A stretch of 64,000 bases of DNA, from assembly GCA_016177705.1 (NCBI GenBank), contig JACOUT010000006.1:124001-188000 (forward strand), given 5' to 3'. Below are positions 7,501 to 15,917 of the stretch, piece by piece. This DNA comes from Deltaproteobacteria bacterium. GTDB taxonomy: Bacteria; Myxococcota; UBA727; VGSZ01. Numbering within the stretch: the first letter of the stretch is position 1; every line of letters starts with the position of its first letter. Under the pieces are notes generated by a model, which worked only from the letters and a program-made list of their open reading frames with translations, was not told the origin of the DNA and made no database searches. A program made the position numbers and the translations under genes.

Positions 7501-8841
7501 TCAGCGCGGCGCGGCCGCGGCGGGGGCGAGCGATGCGGCCGGCACCAGCGTGCCGTGGTCGCGCACCAGCGGCACGCCCGCGGGGAGCGCGCGCGGGATC
7601 TCCGTGACCAGCTCATCGGGGCGCATCGCGATGAAGGCGCCGTTCGGCACCGCGCGGCCCGGCAGGATCAGCACCTTGGCGCCGACGTGGGCGGCGTGGC
7701 CGATGCAACTGCCGAGGAAGCTGCGCTCGGTCGAGACCGGCCGACCCTCGTGCAGCACGTCGATGGTGCCCTGCAGCTTGGCGTCGATCATGCCGGCCCA
7801 CGTCGAGAGCGAGGCGCCGCGGCCGACCAGGGAGACCTGCAGCTTGTAGTTGGTCAGCACCGCGTCGTCGTAGCTGGCCGACCAGACGACGAAGGTGCGC
7901 GGCGTGACGTAGCAGCCCTTGCCGAGCGTGGAGGACAGCACGGTGGCGTGATCGGCGATCTCGACGCCGTCGCCGAGGATGCTGTTGCGCACGCTGGCGC
8001 GCGCACCGACGACGACGCCGTCGCCCAGGATCGACGCCTCGACGTGCGCGGTGGGATGGATGCACACGCCCTTGCCCTTCCACACCATCGAGCGCAGCAG
8101 GGCGGGGAAGTTCCACGGCGCGCCCAGCAGCACGCGCCAGGCCATCCAGGCCTTGTGGGCGCGCGCGATCTCCATCCAGCGGATGCCGAAGGCGAGCTGG
8201 TTGAGCCACAAGACGTGCACCCAGTGCTCGAGGTGCGCGGCCACCGTCGACGTGAGCGGCACCACCGCGCGCGTCTGCTGGGCGTCGCCGAGCACCGGCA
8301 GGCGCAGCGGCACGCCGAGCTCGCGCTTGTTCACCACCACGCGCGCGGCGGTGGCTCGCAGCTCGTCGAGCAGCGCCGCGAAGGTGCCGCCGGCTGGGCA
8401 AGCGCCGAGCAGAAAGGCGTCGAAGGCGCAGCGCTCGGTGGCCGTCGCCTCGGTGCGCCAGGGTTTGAGCGGTCGCGCGCCCGGGCCCGCCGCGTCGAAG
8501 GGCTCGACCGCGATCGACGAGACCGGCCGAAGGAAGTCGACCGCGGGTGTCCTCGACAGCGCCAGGCGAGCGTGCTTCCCCGGGGCGACGACGTCGAGCG
8601 CGGCGTCGAGGAAGTCGCCCAGGCACTTGTCCGACAGGAACACCGTGTCGGCGAGCAGCAGCGTCTCGCCGGTCAGATCCGGCACGATGTCGGCCGCCTT
8701 GACGTCGACGATCCCGACGCCGCGTCTGTCGAGCGCGCCGCGCACCGCCTGGCCGACGGTGATGCCGGCGAAGGCGGCGAGCGGCGGCGGTTCGCCGAAG
8801 GGGGCGATGGTCCGCCCGGTGGCGACGATGATGGCGCGCAC
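7501..8841 (-). CDS. Left-handed beta-helix (hexapeptide repeat) protein, nucleotidyltransferase-like
   Basis: The 446 residues split into an alpha/beta N-terminal region (1-250) and a hexapeptide-repeat left-handed beta-helix (about 265-420). The repeats include IHPTAHVEASILGDGVVVGA, then ASVRNSILGDGV and ATVLSSTLGKGC, followed by a second block near VLILPGRAVPNG. This architecture recalls GlmU or sugar-phosphate nucleotidylyltransferases fused to an acyltransferase-type helix. However, no GXGTRM nucleotide-binding loop is visible at the N-terminus. It begins 12 bp after tlyA and closes the minus-strand operon. A catalytic assignment would be speculative. Confidence 0.65.
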   Translation of the reverse strand: MRAIIVATGRTIAPFGEPPPLAAFAGITVGQAVRGALDRRGVGIVDVKAADIVPDLTGETLLLADTVFLSDKCLGDFLDAALDVVAPGKHARLALSRTPAVDFLRPVSSIAVEPFDAAGPGARPLKPWRTEATATERCAFDAFLLGACPAGGTFAALLDELRATAARVVVNKRELGVPLRLPVLGDAQQTRAVVPLTSTVAAHLEHWVHVLWLNQLAFGIRWMEIARAHKAWMAWRVLLGAPWNFPALLRSMVWKGKGVCIHPTAHVEASILGDGVVVGARASVRNSILGDGVEIADHATVLSSTLGKGCYVTPRTFVVWSASYDDAVLTNYKLQVSLVGRGASLSTWAGMIDAKLQGTIDVLHEGRPVSTERSFLGSCIGHAAHVGAKVLILPGRAVPNGAFIAMRPDELVTEIPRALPAGVPLVRDHGTLVPAASLAPAAAAPR

Positions 8842-8853
8842 GGCGCTTCCGTA

Positions 8854-9600
8854 TCACGCGCGCGAGAAGGCCGCGACGACCTCCACGTTGCCGTCGGCAC
8901 CGGTGATGGGGCTCTCGCGCACGCCGTCGCACGAGAGCCCGGCGGCGGCCGCGGCCGCGAGCACGCGCTCGACGGCGGCGGCGCGCAAAGCCGCGTCGCG
9001 CACGATGCCGCCCTTGCCCACCGCGCCCTTGCCTACCTCGAACTGCGGCTTGATCAGGCACACTACGCGGGCCTGCGGTGCCAGATGGGGCACCAACGCC
9101 GGCAGCACCAGCACGAGCGAGATGAAGCTGACGTCGACCACGGCCAGGCTTGGCGAAGGCGACAGCGTGCCGAGCGGCAGCGTGCGGATGTGGCTGCGCT
9201 CGAGGTTGACCACGCGCTGGTCGTTGCGCAGCTTGTGCGCGAGCTGGCCGTAGCCGACGTCGACCGCGAACACGCGGGCGGCGCCGCGCGCGAGCAGCAC
9301 GTCGGTGAAGCCGCCGGTGGAGGCGCCGATGTCGGCGCATACCTGGCCCGTTGGGTCGATGGAGAACCAGCCGAGCGCGGCGTCGAGCTTGAGTCCGCCG
9401 CGGGAGACCCACGGCAGCTCCTCGCCCTTGAGCCGGATGACCGCGTCCCGCGGCACCTTGTCACCCGCCTTGTCGACGCGCTGGTCATCGACGACGACGT
9501 CGCCGGCCAGGATGCGAGCCTGTGCGCGCGCGCGGCTGTCGCACAGGCCGCGCTCGACCAGCAGCACGTCGATGCGCTCCTTGCCGGCGCCCTTGCTCAT
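8854..9600 (-). CDS. tlyA: TlyA family rRNA 2'-O-methyltransferase
   Basis: In characterised members TlyA methylates ribose 2'-OH positions in 16S and 23S rRNA. The 248 residues show an N-terminal S4 RNA-binding domain (about 8-65, RIDVLLVERGLCDSRARAQ) followed by an RrmJ/FtsJ-type methyltransferase. SAM-binding motif I reads ADIGASTGGFTDVLL, and KPQFEVGKG and the G-I-V-R-D segment are family hallmarks. Length is typical. It lies 9 bp after the lipoprotein gene ending at 9610, so it is probably carried on the same transcript although its housekeeping role differs. Confidence 0.92.
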   Translation of the reverse strand: MSKGAGKERIDVLLVERGLCDSRARAQARILAGDVVVDDQRVDKAGDKVPRDAVIRLKGEELPWVSRGGLKLDAALGWFSIDPTGQVCADIGASTGGFTDVLLARGAARVFAVDVGYGQLAHKLRNDQRVVNLERSHIRTLPLGTLSPSPSLAVVDVSFISLVLVLPALVPHLAPQARVVCLIKPQFEVGKGAVGKGGIVRDAALRAAAVERVLAAAAAAGLSCDGVRESPITGADGNVEVVAAFSRA

Positions 9601-9609
9601 GCCCGTTCC

Positions 9610-10809
9610 TCAGCGGTACTCGACCGTGATCTCGCCCACCGCGGTGCCGCCGCGTTGGTCGAGCACCACCAGCACCATGCTGTCGCGCTCACCTGCCTGC
9701 GCCTCGAAGGGCAGGCGCCAGGTGACGCCGAGCGCGTCGCGCTGCTGCAGCGCGGTCAACGACGCGCTGACGTCGCCGCGCGTGGAGTACCAGGTGCACG
9801 CGAGGTCCTCGACGCGGTTGAGCAGGATGATCTTGGAGGTGTCGATGTCGAACGAGATCACCTGATACTGCTCGGACGCGTCGGGGGTGAACACCGGCGT
9901 GACGGCGATGAGGGCGCCGGGGTCGGCGCGCAACAGGGAGCCGATGCCGAGGTCGGGCGCCACGTCCGACAGGTAGCCCTCGCTCATCTGCTCGGGGTCG
10001 GGCTCGATCTTGAAGCCGAGCAGGCCCGGGTTGTGGTTGGGCAGGCGTCGCTCGAGGCACGAGGCGCGACCCTGCTCGAGGAATTCCTCGTCGGGGATGG
10101 GCGCTTCGCACAGCGTGATGCCGAGGCCCTCGGCCAGGTCTTCGACGACCGAGGGCGGCAGCTCGGGGCTGGTCAGGTCGATCGAGATGGGCAGGCGCTT
10201 GAAGGCGCGCTCCTTCTGCACCTCGGCCGGCTCGACGATGTCGAGGTTGCGCGCCTCCACTACCACGCGCGGCGTCTGCGGGAAGATCGAGGGGATGGGG
10301 TTGCCCCGGTTGTCGTCGTCGATGAAGAAGTCGATCACGGGCGGGGTCAGGTGCCAGGTGGCGGTGGCGGGCAGTACGCGCCCGATCGGCGTCGCGTCGG
10401 CCGCGATCTCGCTCTCGGTGACCACGGGCGTCAACAGTGCCGCCAGCTCGTCGCGCGCCGCCGGCGGCTCGGCCGCGACGTCGTCGGACGGGTCGTAGAT
10501 GCGGCAGGAGTTGTCCTCGGCGTTGTCGGGGCAGAGCTGCACCGAGGTCTCGACGCGGCCGCCGCGCGGGTCGAAGGCGAAGAACTCGAGCTGCACGTCG
10601 ACGGTCGGCAGCGGGAAGCCCGGCGGTCGCTGCGCCGCCGGCTGCAGGAACAGGGGCGAGTACAGGATCTCGGGCGGCTCCATGCGCACGGCCAGCACGC
10701 GCATGTCCTCGATGCGGTCCTCACGATCGAAGTTGGTGCAGGCGAGGTTGGCGGCGGCGCCGCACACTGCGAGCACGATCGACGACGCGGTGGCCTTGGT
10801 GGCGCGCAT
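9610..10809 (-). CDS. Secreted or lipoprotein partner of the TonB-receptor fusion
   Basis: ATG 10809 shares its A with the upstream TGA (TGATG), indicating coupling to the receptor gene. The 399 residues start with an export signal ending near ANLACTNF, with Cys24 a possible but non-ideal lipidation site. A Pro- and Asp-rich beta domain follows, with Cys pairs around residues 92-101 and 246-267. Short blocks such as VRVLAVRMEPPEI and a final GGTAVGEITVEYR strand suggest Ig-like folds. No enzyme motif was found. Coupling suggests a surface or periplasmic accessory of the receptor. The same frame is open far upstream, but that is receptor antisense-frame sequence. Confidence 0.75.
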   Translation of the reverse strand: MRATKATASSIVLAVCGAAANLACTNFDREDRIEDMRVLAVRMEPPEILYSPLFLQPAAQRPPGFPLPTVDVQLEFFAFDPRGGRVETSVQLCPDNAEDNSCRIYDPSDDVAAEPPAARDELAALLTPVVTESEIAADATPIGRVLPATATWHLTPPVIDFFIDDDNRGNPIPSIFPQTPRVVVEARNLDIVEPAEVQKERAFKRLPISIDLTSPELPPSVVEDLAEGLGITLCEAPIPDEEFLEQGRASCLERRLPNHNPGLLGFKIEPDPEQMSEGYLSDVAPDLGIGSLLRADPGALIAVTPVFTPDASEQYQVISFDIDTSKIILLNRVEDLACTWYSTRGDVSASLTALQQRDALGVTWRLPFEAQAGERDSMVLVVLDQRGGTAVGEITVEYR

Positions 10810-13649
10810 CAGAACTCTCCCGACAACCCGATGACGGGCAGGATGGGCAGGCTCGGGATCGGCTCTTGCTCGCGCGAGCGGTAGTCGGAGATGAAGCCCT
10901 CGGCGTTTTCCTGGTTGTAGACGTTGAGCAGGTCCAGGTAGGTGGTGAAGGAGAAGGTGTCGAAGACGAACTTGCGGTCGATGCGCAGGTCGAGCTGGTG
11001 GAAGGCAGGCAGGCGCGACGACTGCGGCGTGGTGCCGAGGCCGCGGTAGTCGGTGGTGTCGAGGTCGTGCACCGAGCCGAGCGGCAGGTTGGTGGGCGTG
11101 CCGCTGACGACGCGGAAGCGGGCGCCGAGCGTGAACGCCCATGGCAGGTTGGTTTGCGCCACCACGGTGAGGATGTGCGTCTGGTCGTAGTCGGTCAGCC
11201 ACCACCGGTCGCCGTTGTCGTCGAGATCCTCGACGGTGCGCGACAGCGTGTAGGCGATCCAGCCGTAGAAATGCTCGGTGATCTCGTGGCGCAGCAGCAG
11301 CTCGGCGCCGACGGTGTTGCCGCGGCCGCCGTTGTCGTAAAACAGCGGATCGACCTCGCCGCTGCCGTCGCCGCTCGACCGCATGCGACCGGTGCTCTCC
11401 ACCAGCAGATCGCGGTTGGTCAGGTAGAGCTGCGCGTCGAGGTTGATGTCGTCGGTCAGGCGCTGCTCGACGCCACCGATGAGCTGCACCGCGCGCGGTT
11501 CGAGCAGGTCGGGGTTGCCGCTGTCGGGGGACAGCTCCTGGCCCTGTGGCCACTTGCGGTAGATGCCGGCGGCGCCTTTCAGCGTCGTGCCGCGCACGAT
11601 CTCGAAGCGCGCGGTCAGCCGCGGATCGATGTGGAACAGCGAGACGTCGGCCGGGTCGCTCATGGTGCCGTCGGCCAGCTTGTCGGGGAAGAACGAGACC
11701 ACGGTGTATTCGGCGCGCACGCCCGGTACGACCTTCAGGCGCGGCGTCGGCGACAGCTCGGCCTCGAGCCAGACCGCGGCCGCGTTCGCCATGCCGTGCG
11801 AGCCAAAGGTCTGGTTGCTGCCCTCGACCCGGGGGAACACGCGCGGGAACGAGCCGATCTCGATCGGCAGCGGCACGTCGAACTCGACGCCGAAGGTGGT
11901 GCCGCCGTAGTCGAGGCCGCCGCGCACCGTCAGCAGATCGTCGACCACCAAGGTCAGGTTGTCACGTGCGCCCCACACCCACTGGTCGATGACCGCCGAC
12001 AGACCGACCTGCGGGCCCTGATCGCCGCTGTTGCCGGCATCGAAGCTGATGCGTGTCACGCCGGCGTAGGGCGCGAGCTCGTGCGTCAGCCCGGGCGCGA
12101 GCCGCCACTCCCAGTTGCCCGCCAGGCGATGGAAGGTGGTGTGGAAGCCGATGTCGAAGCCGCCGGTGTTGCCGAGCCCGCGCTGAATCACCGACAGATC
12201 GTCGTCGGAGCCGAACAGGAACAGCGAGAGCGTCTGCCCGTCGCTCGGGCTCGTCTCGACCTTGGTCTGGTAGTCCCAGTAGACGGGCGCGGCGATGATG
12301 CCCTGGCCGTCCGGCCCGATGAAGGCGTCGAGGATCATCGGCAAGATGCCGTCGATGTAGCTGCGGCGCGCCGCCGCCGCGAACGTGACCTTGGGCAGAT
12401 CGCCGACCTTGACCGGCCCGGCGAAGAAGAAGCCGGAGTCGATCAGGTCGAGCTCGGCGTAGCCGCGGAAGCCCTTGAGCTTGAGCTTGCGGCTCGCCAC
12501 GTCGACGATGCCGGCGGTGGCGCGGCCGTAGTAGGCGCCGAAGCCGCCCGGATAGAAGCTGATGTCCTCGAGAAACTCGGCGTTGACCACGGAGGTGAGC
12601 CCGCCGAAGTGGTAGAGCAGCGGGATCTCGACGCCGTCGAAGTAGACGCCGGTGTCGTCGGGGTTGGCGCCGCGCACGATGAGCGCGCCACCGATGAAGG
12701 GTGCGCGCGCCAGTCCGGGCAGGTTCTCGATGACGCGCAGCGGGTCGCCGAAGGTGCCGGGCACGCGCCGCACCTCGTCGCGCGTGAGCGCCACCTTGGC
12801 GACGTCCTTCTGCGCGCGACGACGGCGCACCACGGTCTCGAACTTGTTGGCGTCGATCGGGTGCAGATACACCACCAGCTCGGTGCGCTCCTTCACCTCG
12901 AACGCTTCATCGACGAACGCCGCCTCGTAGCCCGACAGCGTGAAGGTGACGCGGTGGTTGCCGGCCGGAATGCCGCGGTAGGAGAAGCGCCCCTCCTCGT
13001 CCGTCTGCGTCGTGCGCAGGTCGTAGCGCTGCTCGACGGTGGCGTCGGGAGGCGCGTCGGGGCGCTCGACCTCGACGGTGACCTCGACGCCCTCGAGCGG
13101 GTCCTTGGTGGCGGCCTCGCGCACCACACCCTCGAAATTGAGCATGCCCTGCTCGACGGTCGCTTGATCGACCGGCTCCACCGGCACCTCGACCTGCTGC
13201 TCGGTGATCTGGAAGGTGGTCTTGTAGTCGATGGCCACCGTGCCCGGCTGCCCGCAGCTCCTGATCGGGGGCGCGTCGCGCGGCGCTTCGGGGTCGGCGG
13301 AGCGCTGGTAGACACAGAAGGTCGCGGGCGCGAACAGGAAGTTGGTGGCGGCGCCCATCGCCGCCCAGTCGAGGTCGGTGCCGGCGCTCTGCTGCACGTC
13401 GAGGCGCTCGACCAGGCCCTCCTCGTCGATGACGATGCGCAGCACCACGTCGCCGGCGCGACCGGCGGCGCGCGCTTCTTCCGGGTAGATCGGATCGGCG
13501 CCCGCGATCAGCTCGGGGCCATGCTCGAGCTCGGGCGGCGGCAGCGGCGGCGGCGGCAGCGCCTCGTCGTCGGGGCGCGGCTGCGGCTCGAGCTGGGCGA
13601 GCGCGGGTGCGGCGGCAAGCAGCAGCGACAGGGTGGCGACGGCACGCAC
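10809..13649 (-). CDS. TonB C-terminal domain fused to a TonB-dependent outer-membrane receptor
   Basis: This is a 946-residue protein. A signal peptide (1-19, ending ALAQ) and a Pro-rich segment lead into a TonB C-terminal-like domain (about 50-145, with DPIYPEEARAAGRAGDVVLR). A carboxypeptidase-regulatory Ig-like domain follows (about 172-265, starting EGVVREAATKDPLEG), then a plug (about 285-395, with VRGANPDDTGVYFDGVEIP) and a beta-barrel ending in the aromatic-rich strand that closes with LSGEF. It transports a ligand across the outer membrane using energy from the inner-membrane ExbBD/TonB machinery. The N-terminal TonB_C fusion is unusual. Its substrate is unknown. Start GTG 13649; the stop is coupled to the next gene. 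Confidence 0.88.
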   Translation of the reverse strand: MRAVATLSLLLAAAPALAQLEPQPRPDDEALPPPPLPPPELEHGPELIAGADPIYPEEARAAGRAGDVVLRIVIDEEGLVERLDVQQSAGTDLDWAAMGAATNFLFAPATFCVYQRSADPEAPRDAPPIRSCGQPGTVAIDYKTTFQITEQQVEVPVEPVDQATVEQGMLNFEGVVREAATKDPLEGVEVTVEVERPDAPPDATVEQRYDLRTTQTDEEGRFSYRGIPAGNHRVTFTLSGYEAAFVDEAFEVKERTELVVYLHPIDANKFETVVRRRRAQKDVAKVALTRDEVRRVPGTFGDPLRVIENLPGLARAPFIGGALIVRGANPDDTGVYFDGVEIPLLYHFGGLTSVVNAEFLEDISFYPGGFGAYYGRATAGIVDVASRKLKLKGFRGYAELDLIDSGFFFAGPVKVGDLPKVTFAAAARRSYIDGILPMILDAFIGPDGQGIIAAPVYWDYQTKVETSPSDGQTLSLFLFGSDDDLSVIQRGLGNTGGFDIGFHTTFHRLAGNWEWRLAPGLTHELAPYAGVTRISFDAGNSGDQGPQVGLSAVIDQWVWGARDNLTLVVDDLLTVRGGLDYGGTTFGVEFDVPLPIEIGSFPRVFPRVEGSNQTFGSHGMANAAAVWLEAELSPTPRLKVVPGVRAEYTVVSFFPDKLADGTMSDPADVSLFHIDPRLTARFEIVRGTTLKGAAGIYRKWPQGQELSPDSGNPDLLEPRAVQLIGGVEQRLTDDINLDAQLYLTNRDLLVESTGRMRSSGDGSGEVDPLFYDNGGRGNTVGAELLLRHEITEHFYGWIAYTLSRTVEDLDDNGDRWWLTDYDQTHILTVVAQTNLPWAFTLGARFRVVSGTPTNLPLGSVHDLDTTDYRGLGTTPQSSRLPAFHQLDLRIDRKFVFDTFSFTTYLDLLNVYNQENAEGFISDYRSREQEPIPSLPILPVIGLSGEF

Positions 13650-13665
13650 GCTCGCTCCGACGCGG

Positions 13666-14136
13666 TCAGCGCAGGCCCACGGGAAACAGCGTCAGCGGCA
13701 GGTCGACGCGCGTGCCGCCGGTGGCGCGGTGATCACGGCAGGCAAGCGCGAACACGGTGCCGCTCAGGTCGGCGAGCTCGATGCGCTGGCCGATCTCGTC
13801 GTGGCTGGCGGCCGAGGCGAGCACCAGGAACGCCACGGGCACGTCGGCGGGCACGTCGCCGAACACGTGGCTGACGTCGCCGTCGTTGTCGACCGGCTGC
13901 AGCGGCACGTTCTCGCCCGACAGCGCCTCGCCGATGGCCGCGGGCGAGCGATCGACCAGCTCGTCGCAGCTCCTCGTGCTCGAGAACGAGAACACCAGCA
14001 TGCGGGCGTTCTCGAGCAGGTCGGGATCGACTGCCGCCAACGAGAGCGGGCCGTCGCCACTCCGGATCGCGCCCTGGCAGCCGGCGACCGCGACGAGCGC
14101 GAGCAACGCGCAGCCCGTGTGGCGTGCTCGCTGCAT
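13666..14136 (-). CDS. Small predicted lipoprotein
   Basis: ATG 14136 overlaps the previous stop as TGATG. The 156 residues begin with a lipoprotein signal ending VAVAGC (Cys20). The mature protein has no recognised domain. It contains a CDELVDRSP segment, an Asp-rich VDNDGDVSHVFGDVPADVP stretch, and one later Cys near the C-terminus that could form a disulfide with the earlier one. It ends 16 bp before the TonB-receptor fusion and belongs to the same run of coupled genes, so a role in receptor assembly or ligand handling is a reasonable guess. Confidence 0.72.
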   Translation of the reverse strand: MQRARHTGCALLALVAVAGCQGAIRSGDGPLSLAAVDPDLLENARMLVFSFSSTRSCDELVDRSPAAIGEALSGENVPLQPVDNDGDVSHVFGDVPADVPVAFLVLASAASHDEIGQRIELADLSGTVFALACRDHRATGGTRVDLPLTLFPVGLR

Positions 14137-14978
14137 CACGGAGCCGCTCCCTGCACGAGCTGCACGCGCACCCACGCGCTCTGCTGTCGGCACGGGCCCG
14201 CGACGAAGCACCAGGCGATGCCGCCGCCGGTGGCGGCGACCAGCGCGACCGAGGCCGCACCGCCGCCGATGATCCAGCCCCACGGCAGCTCGCCGCCCTC
14301 GCCGATGGGCGGCACCACCGACGCGGCGTCGCGCGCCACCGTGCCGGCGAGCGGCGCCGGCAGCGGCACGGGCGCGCCGTCCCAGCCGTCGAGCACCACC
14401 TGGTAGCCGAGCGAGTAGGCGGAGGGGCCGGGCGGCTCCGGCACCGTGCCGGTGAAGCGCACCTGTCCGGCGCCGAGCTCGCTCTTCACCATGCGCTCCT
14501 CGAGCGGCGCGCTGGCGCCCGCCACCGTCGAGAGTACGCGCGCGGACGCCACCCGGCCGAGCCGATCGGCGACGTCGACCTGGAGCGCTATCGGCGCGCG
14601 CTTCGCGCCGTCGACCAAGGGGGCCGTGAAGGACGTGGTGACGGCGCCCTCGGTGTCGAAACGGCTGCGCGCCGCGGCGAAGGCCTTGCGGAACTGGGGG
14701 CCCGCGTCGGCAGGCAGCACCGACGTGGGCGACAACACCAGCATGCGCAGGAAGGCCGGCTCGGCGAGCGCCTCGTCGCCGTTCAGCACATGCGCGAACG
14801 CGAGCAGGCGCAGCGCCTCGACGCGCTCGGCCACCGTGGCGCTCGCGTCGTCTGCGGCGGCCTGACAGGGCTTGGGCATGTTCTTGGTGTCGAACTCGCG
14901 GTCGAGCTGGCGGCAGCGCTCGAGCGCGGCGTCGGCGCCGGCGAGCTGCAACGCAGCGAGCCACGCGACGGCGATCAC
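14136..14978 (-). CDS. Periplasmic TPR-like protein with C-terminal membrane anchor
   Basis: GTG 14978 overlaps the upstream TGA (GTGA). The 280 residues have a short export signal, then a helical TPR-like region (about 25-105, with VEALRLLAFAHVLNGDEALAEPAFLR compressed into two helices), a beta-rich middle (120-215) and one transmembrane helix near 230-255 (GWIIGGGAASVALVAATGGG). A paired CFVAGPC lies just after the span. This layout is common in myxobacterial envelope operons. The function is unknown; a scaffold for the neighbouring lipoproteins is possible. Confidence 0.7.
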   Translation of the reverse strand: MIAVAWLAALQLAGADAALERCRQLDREFDTKNMPKPCQAAADDASATVAERVEALRLLAFAHVLNGDEALAEPAFLRMLVLSPTSVLPADAGPQFRKAFAAARSRFDTEGAVTTSFTAPLVDGAKRAPIALQVDVADRLGRVASARVLSTVAGASAPLEERMVKSELGAGQVRFTGTVPEPPGPSAYSLGYQVVLDGWDGAPVPLPAPLAGTVARDAASVVPPIGEGGELPWGWIIGGGAASVALVAATGGGIAWCFVAGPCRQQSAWVRVQLVQGAAP

Positions 14979-15625
14979 GGGCACACCCCCACGTTGCCGC
15001 CGACCTCGCGGCAACCCGGCGCGTCGCACTCCGTGCCGATGCAGGTGGCGACACCGGGGGCCGACAGCGCGACGGCATCGGCGCCGCACACGAGGAAGCC
15101 GGCGCGGTGCGCCGCAAACCACTGGCCGGTGCAACCGTCGGCGGTCAGCTCGCCGTCGCGCGAGAAGTAGCCGGTGGCGGTCATCGCCGGAGCGAGCACG
15201 GCGAGGTTGACGCCGCAGTCCGCCTGCGGCGCGCCCGCGATGTCGCTCGGCGTGACCACGGCGGTCGAGACCTCCGGCTGGCCGGCGACGAGCGCACGCG
15301 TGGCGAGCTCGCCGACACCGATGCGCTGACACGCCGGCGCCGGCTGACAGGTGCCGTCGGCGGCGCAGGCCGCGCCCTCGGTGCAGTCGGCGTCGACCTC
15401 GCAGTCGTCATCGCCGTGCGTGTCGGGCGGGTCGCCGGCCGCGCAGGTCCCGGCCGCGCACAGCAGCACCGCCCCAACGGTGGTGCAGTCCTGGTCGGTT
15501 TGGCACGGGCACCCCTGCGACCCCTGGAGCTGGCCCTGGCACTCCTCGGCGCAGCCGGCGCAGCGCGCCAGCGCCAGCGCAAGGGCCAGACAGGCGAGCA
15601 TGGCGAGCAGCGGCGATGGGCGCAC
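14975..15625 (-). CDS. Cysteine-rich secreted or lipoprotein, first gene of the envelope operon
   Basis: The 216 residues begin at GTG 15625 (ATG 15601 is an alternative) with a strong hydrophobic signal, LALALALARCAGC, where Cys22 or Cys25 could be lipidated. The next 80 residues carry closely spaced cysteines in CxxD-type units (GCPCQTDQDC, DDDCEVDADC) like the dickkopf/EGF-like repeats common in myxobacterial surface proteins. The C-terminal half has five more cysteines. Signal and disulfide content place it outside the cytoplasm. It heads a five-gene coupled run that ends with the gene closing at 9610. Confidence 0.72.
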   Translation of the reverse strand: MRPSPLLAMLACLALALALARCAGCAEECQGQLQGSQGCPCQTDQDCTTVGAVLLCAAGTCAAGDPPDTHGDDDCEVDADCTEGAACAADGTCQPAPACQRIGVGELATRALVAGQPEVSTAVVTPSDIAGAPQADCGVNLAVLAPAMTATGYFSRDGELTADGCTGQWFAAHRAGFLVCGADAVALSAPGVATCIGTECDAPGCREVGGNVGVCP

Positions 15626-15917
15626 GACGGTCCCGGGAGGTGCTCCTCGATACCGCAGGGGCGGGCCGCGCGTCGAGCCCGGCGGTACGCTGGTGTGCGC
15701 GGAGGTCGGCCTCCCCGCGTCCGCCGTGGGACGCCCGACCGACTCGAAGTTTCGGGGGGTTGGCGCGCTGCGCTAAGGTGGTGGCGATGATCCGCGCGAT
15801 CTCGGGGTCGCGCCTGCCGCTGGCGTGCGCCTCCTTGGCGCCGCGCCGGTCGGCGCTTGCACGGCCTCGCGCCGGCGCAGGCAGTGGTGTCGGTGGGTGC
15901 ACGGTGAGACGGGTGGC
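15626..15917. other. Divergent intergenic region (292 bp)
   Basis: This gap separates the envelope operon (minus) from the Ser/Thr kinase operon (plus) and must hold both promoters. It is very GC-rich. No convincing -35/-10 pair, riboswitch or repeat stands out by eye. Confidence 0.5.

Noticed and set aside
7555..10884. A 1109-residue plus-strand open frame across the beta-helix, tlyA and lipoprotein genes
   Set aside because: It is antisense to genes with clear homology, has shadow composition (Arg/Ala/Gly/His rich), no domains, and arises from high GC content.
10812..11553. Upstream extension of the lipoprotein gene that begins at 10809
   Set aside because: The extra frame overlaps the receptor gene in another frame and has shadow composition; a signal peptide starts precisely at the coupled ATG 10809.
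10437..13874. A 1145-residue plus-strand open frame antisense to the TonB-receptor fusion
   Set aside because: The minus strand encodes a full receptor with plug and barrel motifs; the plus frame has no recognisable domain and typical GC-shadow composition.
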